From contig DRQN01000144.1 in NCBI GenBank assembly GCA_011371455.1, positions 1 through 32,768 of the forward strand: 32,768 nt of DNA, given 5' to 3'. The notes under the pieces were generated by a model. The model was not told the origin of the DNA and made no database searches. It worked only from the letters and a program-made list of their open reading frames with translations. The translations under genes and the position numbers were made by a program. Shown here in pieces: positions 8,914 to 17,605 of the stretch. This stretch comes from Gammaproteobacteria bacterium (GTDB lineage: Bacteria > Pseudomonadota > Gammaproteobacteria > SZUA-152). Position 1 is the first letter of the stretch; each line of letters starts with the position of its first letter.

Positions 8914-9076
8914 ACCTGAATCCGTGGGTTCGGGGCGGATGAAGTACGCAACTGTTTGATTCGTATCGCGTAATGAAAAATCGAGGGAATAGCGGGGATT
9001 GTTGCCGAGATTTTTCATATAGCGAGGCGGATCAATGAGTTGTGTCATTCGCCGTCATGAACCCACGGATTCAGGT
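8914..9076. repeat. MITE-like element, 163 bp, perfect 18-bp terminal inverted repeats
   Basis: acctgaatccgtgggttc (8914-8931) / gaacccacggattcaggt (9059-9076); core tatagcgaggcggatcaatgagttgtgtcattcgccgtcat shared with 16412-16520; internal inverted repeat atgaaaaatc/gatttttcat. Confidence 0.85.
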
Positions 9077-9269
9077 TCGATATTGCCTCGGTGCTGTTCG
9101 GCTTTATCAATCGCCGTTACATCGAGCCGCCGGCGAACCGCGCGAGATCATCCTCGCTATTACCCATGTAATCGTCGTATTCTCCATTTCCGTGCAAGGG
9201 CTTACCATTGGCAGGCTGGTGAAGAGCGCCACCCGGGCAGGATCAAGTCGCGCAACGGACGGCCGCTAA
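9076..9269 (+). pseudogene. C-terminal remnant of a CPA1-type Na+/H+ antiporter (frameshifted)
   Basis: FDIASVLFGFINRRYIEPPANR in one frame continues as REIILAITHVIVVFSISVQGLTIGRLVKSA in the next after a 1-nt loss near 9140; no N-terminal part; 5' end coincides with the MITE-like element boundary. Confidence 0.6.
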
Positions 9270-9317
9270 ATCGAGGGCGCAGCGCCCATTTCCGAGAGCC
9301 GACAGACAACCGCCAAC

Positions 9318-10196
9318 GTGATCCAGCATTCCACCTTTTTCCCCCCTTGGCTGATCCCGTTTCTCACTGGATCGTGGCTGCTGTGCATCGGCGCCCCGCA
9401 GGCGGCGGAACCCGCCGGGACGCCCCCGGCATACCGCTTCGGCGTCTTTCCCTATCTGAGTCCCACCCGCATCGAACAGGCCTATGCCCCCCTGGCCGCT
9501 GCCTTTGCCGAACAGCTGGGCCGCTCACTGCGCCTGGGTACGGCGAAGGATTTCGATACCTTCCGCACGCGCATGCTGCGCGGTGACTTCGACATCGCCC
9601 TCGTGCCCCCCTTTGCGGTGGTGCCGCTGGTCGATCGGCGGGGCTACGTCCCGCTGGCGCGGCGGCCATCGAGTCCCGTGCGTATCGTGGTGCTGATCAA
9701 CAGTTCCCTCGAGCATGTCGGCGACCTGCGCGGCCACAGCCTGGGGCTGCCGCCGGCCCGCTCCCTGGTAAGCGTGGTCATTCACGTCGATCTGGAGGAA
9801 CGCGGCCTGCAGGCCGGCAAAGACTTTCAGGCCCGGCGCTTTCCCAGCACCCCCGCCTGCCTGCACAACCTGCTGGTCAACCGCGTCGACGCCTGCGCCA
9901 CCGCCGGTGGCGCGGGCCTGCGCTCCTTCGAGCGCAAGATGGGGGTCCGCCTGCGCACCCTCTATCAGAGCCAGCCCTTTCCACACATGCTGTTCGTCGC
10001 CCGGCCGGATTTTCCGGCCGATGAGGCCGACAGGCTGAAGCGCTTCCTTGCCGGCCTGCAGGACAGCGATGAAGGGCGCGAGCTGCTTCGCCACATCAGC
10101 CCCGACAGCCGTTTTGTTCCCTACCGCCCGGCGGACTACGATGTCATCCGCCGTTACCGGGAAACCATGCGCCGCCATGCCCAGACTCTCCCTTAA
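9318..10196 (+). CDS. PhnD-like phosphate/phosphonate periplasmic binding protein
   Basis: Signal peptide; FGVFPYLSPTRIEQAYAPLAAAFAEQLGRSLRLGTAKDFDTFRTRMLRGDFDIALVPP is typical of PhnD/TctC-like binding proteins. Confidence 0.85.
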   Translation: MIQHSTFFPPWLIPFLTGSWLLCIGAPQAAEPAGTPPAYRFGVFPYLSPTRIEQAYAPLAAAFAEQLGRSLRLGTAKDFDTFRTRMLRGDFDIALVPPFAVVPLVDRRGYVPLARRPSSPVRIVVLINSSLEHVGDLRGHSLGLPPARSLVSVVIHVDLEERGLQAGKDFQARRFPSTPACLHNLLVNRVDACATAGGAGLRSFERKMGVRLRTLYQSQPFPHMLFVARPDFPADEADRLKRFLAGLQDSDEGRELLRHISPDSRFVPYRPADYDVIRRYRETMRRHAQTLP

Positions 10197-12402
10197 ATTC
10201 CGCATCACGGTGACCATGTTCCTGCTCCAGGCCGCGATCCTCGGCGCGGTGCTGACGCAGGCCCTGTCCAGCTACCTGGACGGCAGCCGCGATCAGCTGC
10301 AACAACAGGAGATCGCCGCCCTCGACCTGATCGAGGGCTTTGCCCGCACCGCCCTGCTGACCAGCCAGTACGACGACATCCAGCCGCAGCTGGAGCAGCT
10401 CACCCGCAACGACTTTATCGAACTGGTGGTGCTGGCGGACGAGTGGGGCATCATCGTCGCCGCCAGCGAGCCGGGCTGGGTGACCAAGTCGCTGGTGGCG
10501 ATGAAGGACTACACCAACTATCCCCAGCTGCTGTGGAAGGAGCGCGCCCTGGAAAATGCCGCCGGGCCGCTGGGGACACTGGGCATCGCCTTTTCCGAGG
10601 CGCCGCTGCTGGCCCTGCACGACCGGGTGCAGGAACTGGCCGTGGCCTGGTCCGCCGGCGGGCTGATCCTGATCCTGCTGGTCTCGTTGCTCAGCGCCCA
10701 CGTCCTCACCCGCCGTCTGGAGCGCATCACCGAGGCCGCCAGCGCCGTTGCCGGTGGCGATCTCAGCGCCCGTTCGGGGATTACCGGCAATGACGAAATC
10801 GCCGAACTCGGCAGCGTCTTCGACAGCATGGTGTCGAGCATCCGCATCGAACGCGACCGGCTGTCGGAGCGTGAACAGCACCTGTCCCTGACCCTCGACA
10901 GCATTGGCGACGGGGTAATCGTCACCGACGCCGAGGGGCGCGTCACACGCATGAATCCGGTCGCCGCCTCGCTCACCGGCTGGCAGGAAGACGAGGCGCG
11001 GGGCCATCACCTGCCAGAGGTATTCCATATCGTCAGCGCCGCCACCCGCGAGCCCATGGACAACCCGGTGGACAAGGTGCTGCAAAGCCAGCACATCATG
11101 GGCCTCGCCAATCACACGGTGCTGATCAGCAAGAGCGGCCATGAATACCAGATCGCCGACAGCGGCGCACCCATCATCGATGGCCACGGCAATGTCCTCG
11201 GCATCATTCTGGTGTTCCGCGACGTCACCGAAGACTACGCCCAGCGGGCGGCGCTGAGCATGAGCCAGAGGATGCTTTCCGAGGCGCAACGCATCTCGCA
11301 CGTCGGCAGCTGGGAGCTGGAACCGAAAAAGAACCGTCTGCGCTGGTCCGAGGAAACCTACCGCATCTTCGAGCTGGATCCGGAAACCGTGAGCCACCTC
11401 TCCGGCGAGCAGTTTTCTGACGCCCATATCGCGCATTTCCGCAGCACCGTGCACCCGGACGACCTGGCGCAGCTCGATGCGGCCTATGTGAAGTCGGTCA
11501 AAGAGCGCACGCCGTTTGACAGCCGCCACCGCCTGCAGATGCCCGATGGACGCATCAAGTACGTGCACGAACGCGGCGAGACCCTCTACGACAGCGACGG
11601 CACCCCCCTGCGCAGCATCGGCACCGTGCAGGATGTCACGGAACGGACCCTGGTCGAACAAGAGCTGGCGGCCTACCGCAGTACCCTGGAGGAGCGTGTC
11701 GCGGCGCGCACCGCCGAGCTGCTCAATGCCAACGAAGAGCTGGAGGCCTTCGCCTATTCGGTGTCGCACGACCTGCGCGCGCCGCTGCGGGCCATCCATG
11801 GCTTCAGCCAGATCCTGCAGGAAGACTACGGCCAGCGGCTCGACGACGAGGGACGCGACTATCTGCAGCGCGTGTGCACCAATGCCAAGCGCATGAGTGA
11901 GCTCATCGACGACCTGCTCGGCCTGTCCCGCATCAGCCGCCACCAACTGGATATCGGCACCGTCTCCCTCACCGATCTGGCGCGGGAAATCAGCGAAAGC
12001 CTGCAGCGGCAGAATCCCGAACGCCAGGCCCGCTTCGAGATCCAGCCCGACGTCTCGGCCCGTGGCGATGCCAGCCTGCTGCGCATCGTGCTGGTCAACC
12101 TGCTCGGCAATGCCTGGAAGTACACCAGCAAATCCGACAATGTACGGATCCAGTTCGGCTGCTGCCGGCAGGACGACATGCAGGTCTTCTTCGTCCGCGA
12201 CAATGGTGCGGGCTTTGACAGCCAGTACGCCAGCCAGCTGTTCATGCCCTTTCAGCGCCTGCACACGGAAAGCGAATTCGAGGGCACCGGCATCGGCCTG
12301 GCCACCGTGCAGCGCATCGTCCAACGCCACGGCGGGCGGATCTGGGCCGAGGCGGAGCCGGGCGAGGGCGCAACGTTTTACTTCATCCTCGACCCGACCT
12401 GA
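10177..12402 (+). CDS. Membrane sensor histidine kinase with HAMP and two PAS domains
   Basis: N-terminal TM; HAMP RRLERITEAASAVAGGDLSARSG; PAS LDSIGDGVIVTDAEGRVTRMNPVAASLTGW; second PAS/PAC GTVQDVTERTLVEQELAAY; HisKA FAYSVSHDLRAPLRAIHGF; HATPase NLLGNAWKYTSK, GTGIGLATVQRIVQRHGG. Start overlaps the binding protein. Confidence 0.92.
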   Translation: MPRLSLKFRITVTMFLLQAAILGAVLTQALSSYLDGSRDQLQQQEIAALDLIEGFARTALLTSQYDDIQPQLEQLTRNDFIELVVLADEWGIIVAASEPGWVTKSLVAMKDYTNYPQLLWKERALENAAGPLGTLGIAFSEAPLLALHDRVQELAVAWSAGGLILILLVSLLSAHVLTRRLERITEAASAVAGGDLSARSGITGNDEIAELGSVFDSMVSSIRIERDRLSEREQHLSLTLDSIGDGVIVTDAEGRVTRMNPVAASLTGWQEDEARGHHLPEVFHIVSAATREPMDNPVDKVLQSQHIMGLANHTVLISKSGHEYQIADSGAPIIDGHGNVLGIILVFRDVTEDYAQRAALSMSQRMLSEAQRISHVGSWELEPKKNRLRWSEETYRIFELDPETVSHLSGEQFSDAHIAHFRSTVHPDDLAQLDAAYVKSVKERTPFDSRHRLQMPDGRIKYVHERGETLYDSDGTPLRSIGTVQDVTERTLVEQELAAYRSTLEERVAARTAELLNANEELEAFAYSVSHDLRAPLRAIHGFSQILQEDYGQRLDDEGRDYLQRVCTNAKRMSELIDDLLGLSRISRHQLDIGTVSLTDLAREISESLQRQNPERQARFEIQPDVSARGDASLLRIVLVNLLGNAWKYTSKSDNVRIQFGCCRQDDMQVFFVRDNGAGFDSQYASQLFMPFQRLHTESEFEGTGIGLATVQRIVQRHGGRIWAEAEPGEGATFYFILDPT

Positions 12403-12455
12403 GCGGCAAAAGGAAGGCCGATCGAAGCCGCAGATCGCTTGTGGGCTTGACGCAC

Positions 12456-12474
12456 TTAATGAGAATCATTATCG
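12456..12474. promoter_or_regulatory. Fur box
   Basis: cttaatgagaatcattatc matches 16 of 19 positions of consensus GATAATGATAATCATTATC; directly upstream of a ferric iron transporter. Confidence 0.75.
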
Positions 12475-12508
12475 TCTAGGGACGATTCAACTTGGCATGG
12501 TTCCCCTG

Positions 12509-13534
12509 ATGAAAACCAGACAGATCCTTTCCACCTTGCTGCCGACCACCCTGCTGCTGGGCGGCCTGCTGTTCAGCGCCATCCCCGCGATTGCCGACGA
12601 GACGCTGGTGATCTATTCCGGGCGCAGCGACAAATTCGTCAAGCCGGTGATGAAGGCGTTCACCGAACAGACCGGCATCGCGGTGACCCTGCACAGCGGC
12701 AAGTCCACCGCCCTGCTCAACAAGCTCAAGCTGGAAGGCGCCGCCACCTCGGCCGATCTGTACCTCAGCAACGACGCCGGCAACCTGCAGAAGGGCAGCG
12801 ACCTGGGCCTGTTCCGGCCCGTGGACGCCACGCTGGCGGCGCCCATCGACGCCAACTACCGCGCCGGCGACAACAGTTGGATCGGCCTCTCGGCGCGCGC
12901 CCGCGTGCTGGTGGTGAACACCGAGGGTGAATGGGCGGACAAGCTGGACTCCGTGTTCGATCTCGCCGATCCGGCGCTGAAGAGCCAGCTGGCCATCACC
13001 AACTCCAGCAATGGCAGCTTCATCGCCGGCGTTACCGTCTACATGCTGGCGGCGGGCAAGGAAAAGACCCGCCAGTGGCTGCAGGGCATGAAGGCCAATG
13101 TCGACGGCAGGGTGTTCAACAAGCACAGCAAGATCGTCAAGGCGGTGGCGCAGGGCCGGAAGCAGGTGGGGCTGGTAAACCATTATTACATCTACCGCCA
13201 CCTCGCCAGGCACCCCGACGCGCCGATCAGGATCGTGCTGCCGGACCAGGGTCCCGACGGCATCGGCGTGGCCTGGAACGTCGCCGGCATCGCCATCAGC
13301 AAGCACAGCAAGAAATCCGCCCAGGCGGAAAAGCTGGTGGCCTTCCTGGTCTCCAGGGCGGGACAGAAGATGTTTGCCGAGATGAACATGGAATACCCCA
13401 CGCGTGGTGGCGTACCGGCCGCCAAACAGGTGCCGCCGGCCGGCAGCTACAAGGTGGCCGACGTGCCCATGGCCGAGCTGGGCCGCCAGCGCGACGCCAC
13501 CCTGGACCTGATCGAAGCCGTGGGCATGCCCTGA
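12509..13534 (+). CDS. Fe(3+) ABC transporter substrate-binding protein (FbpA/FutA/IdiA family)
   Basis: Signal peptide; ETLVIYSGRSDKFVKPVMKAFTEQTGIAVTLHSGKSTALLNKLKLEG; NHYYIYRHLA Tyr motif. Confidence 0.9.
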   Translation: MKTRQILSTLLPTTLLLGGLLFSAIPAIADETLVIYSGRSDKFVKPVMKAFTEQTGIAVTLHSGKSTALLNKLKLEGAATSADLYLSNDAGNLQKGSDLGLFRPVDATLAAPIDANYRAGDNSWIGLSARARVLVVNTEGEWADKLDSVFDLADPALKSQLAITNSSNGSFIAGVTVYMLAAGKEKTRQWLQGMKANVDGRVFNKHSKIVKAVAQGRKQVGLVNHYYIYRHLARHPDAPIRIVLPDQGPDGIGVAWNVAGIAISKHSKKSAQAEKLVAFLVSRAGQKMFAEMNMEYPTRGGVPAAKQVPPAGSYKVADVPMAELGRQRDATLDLIEAVGMP

Positions 13535-13573
13535 TTTGGGCGTGACCGCGCGATACCGGGCCCCGGCGCCGGC

Positions 13574-15169
13574 ATGACCACCGCCGCCCTGCGCCGCCTC
13601 CCCGGCCTGCGCCTCTCCCCGCTCGCCACCCTGGCGAGCGTTGTGGTCCTGGCGGCCGCCATGCCATTGCTGTATGTGGTCTGGAACAGCCTGCAATTGA
13701 GCGGCGCGCAGTGGGCCGGGCTGTGGACCACGCGCCTGCCGGCGCTGTTGTGGAACACCCTCTCGCTGGCGGTGCTGGTGGCCATCGGCAGCGTGCTGCT
13801 GGGCGTCTCCAGCGCCTGGCTGATCGCGCGGCGCGAATTCGCCGGCCGGCGTCTGGCGGTGTGGCTGATGGTGCTGCCGCTGACCGTCCCGACCTATGTC
13901 TTCGCCCACATCTACACCACTCTGCTGGAGGAAGACGGCTGGCTGGGGCGGCTGTGGATCGCCCTCACCGGCAGCGACCGCTACCTGCCCGACCTGTTCA
14001 ACGTCTGGGGCGCCGGCCTGATCCTGACCCTGGCCGGTTTTTCCTACGTGTTTCTGCTCGCCCATGCGGCGCTGGGGGTGTCCACCCGCAGCCTGGAGGA
14101 GGCCGCGCGCATCCAGGGCGCCTCGCGTGCCGAGGTGTTCTGGCGCATCAACCTGCCGCTGCTGCGCCCGGCCATCGCCGCCGCGCTGGCGGTGGTGATA
14201 TTGCACGTGCTGTCCGACTTCGGCGCCGTGAGCATGCTGCAGTATCAGACGTTTACCCTCAGCATCTACTTGCAGATGAGCGGCCGCTTCGACTACCAGG
14301 CCGCCGCCGGGCTGTCACTGGTGCTGGTGCTGCTGAGCCTCACCTTTCTGTTGCTGGAGCGTTTCTTCCGCAGCCGCCAGCGCTATTACTCGACCCGCCA
14401 GCCGCGCCGCCAGCCGCGCCGCCGCGCCACGGCGCTGGAGGCCGGCCTGATCTGGGCCTGGCTGGGGCTGATCACCCTGCTGGCCTTCGGCCTGCCGCTG
14501 GCGTGGATGTTGAGCTGGAGTTGGGTGGCCTGGCAGGAGCGGCTCATCGACGCGGAATTCTGGGGTTATGCCTATAACTCCCTGCTGGTGGCGGCGCTGG
14601 CCGCCAGCGTGGCGCTGGTGGCCGCATTGCCGGTGGCCCTCTACCACGCCCGCCGGCACAACCTGCTGGGCGACGCCCTGCTGCAGCTCTCCAGCGTCGG
14701 CTTCGTGCTGCCCGGGCCGGTGATCGCGCTGGGCATCCTCAGCCTGTTCCTCGCCCAGCTGCCATTGCTCTACGGCGGCCTGGCGGCGCTGGTGATCGCC
14801 CTGGTGATCCGCTTCCTGCCGCTGGCGGTGCAATCGCAGGACGCCGCCATGGCCCAGCTCACCCCCTCCCTCGAACAGGCCAGCCGCAGTCTCGGCGCCG
14901 GGCCGCTGGAGACCCTGTGGCGCGTCACCCTGCCGATGATCCGCGGCGGCCTGGCCACCGCCTGGGTGCTGGTATTCATCGATGCGCTGAAGGAGCTGCC
15001 GGCGACCCTGATCCTGCGCCCCACCGGCTTCGACACCCTGCCGGTGCGCATCTGGATCGAGGCCAGCGAAGAGATGCTGGAACAGGCCGCGCCGGCGGCG
15101 CTGATGCTGGTGATCGGCACCCTGCCGGTACTGTGGATCCTGCTGCGCGGCGAGCGCCGCGGCGCCTGA
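13574..15169 (+). CDS. Fe(3+) ABC transporter permease, two fused permease domains (FbpB-like)
   Basis: Multiple TM segments; two EAA-type loops (LEEAARIQGASRAEVFWRINLPLLRP and LEQASRSLGAGPLETLWRVTLPMIRGG). Confidence 0.9.
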   Translation: MTTAALRRLPGLRLSPLATLASVVVLAAAMPLLYVVWNSLQLSGAQWAGLWTTRLPALLWNTLSLAVLVAIGSVLLGVSSAWLIARREFAGRRLAVWLMVLPLTVPTYVFAHIYTTLLEEDGWLGRLWIALTGSDRYLPDLFNVWGAGLILTLAGFSYVFLLAHAALGVSTRSLEEAARIQGASRAEVFWRINLPLLRPAIAAALAVVILHVLSDFGAVSMLQYQTFTLSIYLQMSGRFDYQAAAGLSLVLVLLSLTFLLLERFFRSRQRYYSTRQPRRQPRRRATALEAGLIWAWLGLITLLAFGLPLAWMLSWSWVAWQERLIDAEFWGYAYNSLLVAALAASVALVAALPVALYHARRHNLLGDALLQLSSVGFVLPGPVIALGILSLFLAQLPLLYGGLAALVIALVIRFLPLAVQSQDAAMAQLTPSLEQASRSLGAGPLETLWRVTLPMIRGGLATAWVLVFIDALKELPATLILRPTGFDTLPVRIWIEASEEMLEQAAPAALMLVIGTLPVLWILLRGERRGA

Positions 15170-15178
15170 TTTCCGATT

Positions 15179-15242
15179 CACCACAGAGACACAGAGAAAA
15201 TATTTTAACGGGTTTTCTCTGTGTCTCCGTACCTCTGTGGTG
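15179..15242. repeat. CACAGAGACACAG-type palindromic repeat, intact copy
   Basis: caccacagagacacagagaaaatattttaacgggttttctctgtgtctccgtacctctgtggtg. Confidence 0.8.
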
Positions 15243-15270
15243 GACACCTTTCGGTATCCCCGCGAATCCA

Positions 15271-16281
15271 CTACCCCACCATCAGGTAATCCACCCCGCG
15301 CTCATAGCCCATCGCCTCCAGCCTTGAGGCAATGTCCTCGCGCGCGCCATGATTGGCGACATAGGACAGCACGAAGGGCCGCGCATCGCGCGCCAGCCAC
15401 TCGGGCGCCACCACCGGCACGCCCCGCAGGCGGTTGCCGATCTTGCGCGGGTCGATGTCCACCCAGGCGATGGGCGTGAAGCCCCGCTCGATGAGCAGCT
15501 TGCAGCGGCGGCGGGTCTTGCGGCCGGCGCCCCAGAAGGCCAGGGGACGACCCCGCAGGCGGGGGTCGCGGGCCAGATAGCTGGCGCGCAGGCGGTCGAA
15601 GGCCTGGCGTGAACAGCGCGGATCGGTGCGCGACAGGCGGCCCGCGCTGTCGCGCCAGTCCAGCAGCACCCGCGGCAGCTTGGCCATCCTCACCCCGCGC
15701 CGGGCCAGGCGCAGCCAGAGGTCGTAGTCCTCGGGAAAGTCGCCCGCGCGGTAGCCGCCGGCGGCCTGCACCACACGGCGGCGAAACATCACCGAGGGAT
15801 GGGCGAAGGGCGACTCGACGTAGATCTCGTCGGCGATGGTGGCGGGGTCGCAGCAGGCATTCTGCCAGCGGATGTATTCACGCAAACCGTCCTGGAGGCG
15901 TGCATCGGGAAACGGGCGCACCCGGGTGGCCAGCAGGCCGAGGCCGGGTTCGGCGCTCAGCCCCGCATGCTGGGCGGCGAGGCGCTCGGGGTGCATGCGG
16001 TCGTCGGCGTCCATGCGCGCGATGAGCGGCGCGCGGGCCTCACGCAGGCCGCGGTTGAGGGCCGCCACCAGGCCCAGCGGCGGCTGGCGGATGAGACGGA
16101 TGCGCGTATCCCGCTCTGCGCGCTGGGCGACGAGCGTGGCGGACGCATCCCGAGAGCCGTCGTCGATGGCCAGCAGTTCGTAGTCGGCGAGGGTCTGCAC
16201 GGCGATGGAGTCCAGGCACTCGGCCAGCGTCTCGTGCGCGTCGCGGAAGGGCAGAAGGATGCTGACCGGTGGCGTGTTCAT
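15271..16281 (-). CDS. Family 2 glycosyltransferase
   Basis: MNTPPVSILLPFRDAHETLAECLDSIAVQTLADYELLAIDDGSRDAS, ARMDADDRMHPERL. Confidence 0.9.
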   Translation of the reverse strand: MNTPPVSILLPFRDAHETLAECLDSIAVQTLADYELLAIDDGSRDASATLVAQRAERDTRIRLIRQPPLGLVAALNRGLREARAPLIARMDADDRMHPERLAAQHAGLSAEPGLGLLATRVRPFPDARLQDGLREYIRWQNACCDPATIADEIYVESPFAHPSVMFRRRVVQAAGGYRAGDFPEDYDLWLRLARRGVRMAKLPRVLLDWRDSAGRLSRTDPRCSRQAFDRLRASYLARDPRLRGRPLAFWGAGRKTRRRCKLLIERGFTPIAWVDIDPRKIGNRLRGVPVVAPEWLARDARPFVLSYVANHGAREDIASRLEAMGYERGVDYLMVG

Positions 16282-16297
16282 GGGCCGGCGCCGGATT

Positions 16298-16574
16298 TCA
16301 CCACAGAAGCACGAAGTACACAGAGAAAAAATCAAAAGCAAATAACCGCCAAGGACGCCAAGACAACAATAGCCAAAACCTTGCGTTCCTTGGCGGCAAA
16401 ATTTGATGAGTGCCTGAATCCGTGAGTTTAGGGCGGATAAAGCATGCAACTGCTTGACCCATATAGCGAGACGGATCAATGAGTTGTGTCATTCGCCGTC
16501 ATAAACTCACGGATCCAGGTAAATATTTTAACGGGTTTTCCCTGTATCCCCGTGCCTCTGTGGTGAATGTTTTT
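16298..16574. repeat. Composite nested repeat: CACAGAG-type palindrome interrupted by other repeats
   Basis: Left half ttcaccacagaagcacgaagtacacagagaaaa (16298-), right half aaatattttaacgggttttccctgtatccccgtgcctctgtggtg (to about 16572) matches the right half of 15179-15242. Between them: inverted repeat ccgccaaggacgccaag/ccttgcgttccttggcgg (16347-16396) and the element at 16412-16520. Confidence 0.8.
16412..16520. repeat. Short (109 bp) copy of the MITE-like element
   Basis: gcctgaatccgtgagttta / taaactcacggatccaggt terminal inverted repeats; core catatagcgagacggatcaatgagttgtgtcattcgccgtcat shared with 8914-9076. Confidence 0.85.
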
Positions 16575-16585
16575 GGCGGGAATGA

Positions 16586-16981
16586 TCAGCCCTTGAGCAA
16601 CTCGGCGACCTTCTGCAGCTTGCCGCGCACCTCGCTGGCCAGCTCGGTGACGGCGGGACTGTCGACCATGCCGAGCACGGCCGCGGGATCCATGAACAGC
16701 ACGCTGACACTGCCGTCGTCTTCCTCGCGCACCAGCACGTTGCAGGGCAGCAGCAGGCCGATGTCGGGCTCGGCCTCGATGGCGCGGTTGGCCAGCACCG
16801 GGTTGCAGGCGCCGAGGATGGTGTAGGGACGGCGCTCCACATCGATCTTTTTCTTCAGGGTGGCCTTGACGTCGATGGTGGTGAGGACGCCGAAGCCCTC
16901 GGTCTTGAGCGCCTCGATGGTCTTGTCGATGACTTCGTCGAAGCTGCCGGGCACGGTGACGCCGAATCCGTAGTTGCTCAT
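16586..16981 (-). CDS. DUF302 domain-containing protein
   Basis: MSNYGFGVTVPGSFDEVIDKTIEALKTEGFGVLTTIDVKATLKKK...YTILGACNPVLANRAIEAEPDIGLLLPCNVLVRE. Confidence 0.92.
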   Translation of the reverse strand: MSNYGFGVTVPGSFDEVIDKTIEALKTEGFGVLTTIDVKATLKKKIDVERRPYTILGACNPVLANRAIEAEPDIGLLLPCNVLVREEDDGSVSVLFMDPAAVLGMVDSPAVTELASEVRGKLQKVAELLKG

Positions 16982-17063
16982 GGTCTGTCTCCTCGGGGGA
17001 ATGATAAATTAGAGAAGCCTGATATTGTGCCCCTTGGCGCAATATGCAAGCCCGCGGGCCAAC

Positions 17064-17543
17064 TCAGCGCCCGCGTTGTTGCATCTCGAACCAGGCATCG
17101 TACACCGGCTGCGGCCACAGGGACTGGAACCAGGCGATCACCGCGGTGATCTCCTGCTCCGAGAGCTTGCCTCGCCAGGCCGGCATGCGGCCCTTGCCGT
17201 CCGGGCTGCCGTTGCGGATGAGATCTGCCAGCACCTCCGTGGAGTGGTGCCAGGCATGGCCGGAACCATTCAGCGGCGGCGGCGGGAACAGGCCGTCGGC
17301 GTCGCGCTTGCGCCAGTTGGGGTCACCGCTGGCGTCGGCGGCGTGACAGCCCGCGCAGTGCTGGCGGTAGACCTGCTCGCCCTGGGCCAGCAGGGCCGGG
17401 TCGGCGTTGCGTGCGACGCCCTCGGGCACCGGCAGGCCACCGCGCAGAGCTGCGCTATTCCCCCCTTCGTCCCCGCAGCCGGCCAGGGCCAGCAATACCC
17501 CTACGACGAACATCCCGCGCAAATTCTTCATCTTGCTCCCCAT
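17064..17543 (-). CDS. Monohaem cytochrome c lipoprotein
   Basis: Lipobox LLALAGC; CAGCH haem motif; distal Met region GRMPAW; LSEQEITAVIAWFQSLWP. Confidence 0.9.
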   Translation of the reverse strand: MGSKMKNLRGMFVVGVLLALAGCGDEGGNSAALRGGLPVPEGVARNADPALLAQGEQVYRQHCAGCHAADASGDPNWRKRDADGLFPPPPLNGSGHAWHHSTEVLADLIRNGSPDGKGRMPAWRGKLSEQEITAVIAWFQSLWPQPVYDAWFEMQQRGR

Positions 17544-17605
17544 TATTCTTAAAGGCGCTGGAAGGCGTGGCCGATAAATGCCTGCCCCAGCCGTGATTTC
17601 AACAG

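Noticed and set aside
9035-9586. 183-aa plus-strand ORF beginning MSCVIRRHEPTDSGS
   Set aside because: Starts in the MITE-like element, runs through the antiporter remnant and into another frame of the PhnD-like gene; the similar start at 16479 comes from the shared repeat.
10144-12330. 728-aa minus-strand ORF
   Set aside because: Antisense to the histidine kinase; composition typical of shadow frames.
12476-14206. 576-aa minus-strand ORF
   Set aside because: Antisense to the iron transporter genes; Gln/His/Gly-rich shadow translation.
15179-15242. CRISPR-like or simple terminator interpretation of the CACAGAG palindrome
   Set aside because: No regular spacer array, and the same sequence recurs away from transcript ends; better described as a dispersed repeat, though it may act as a terminator.
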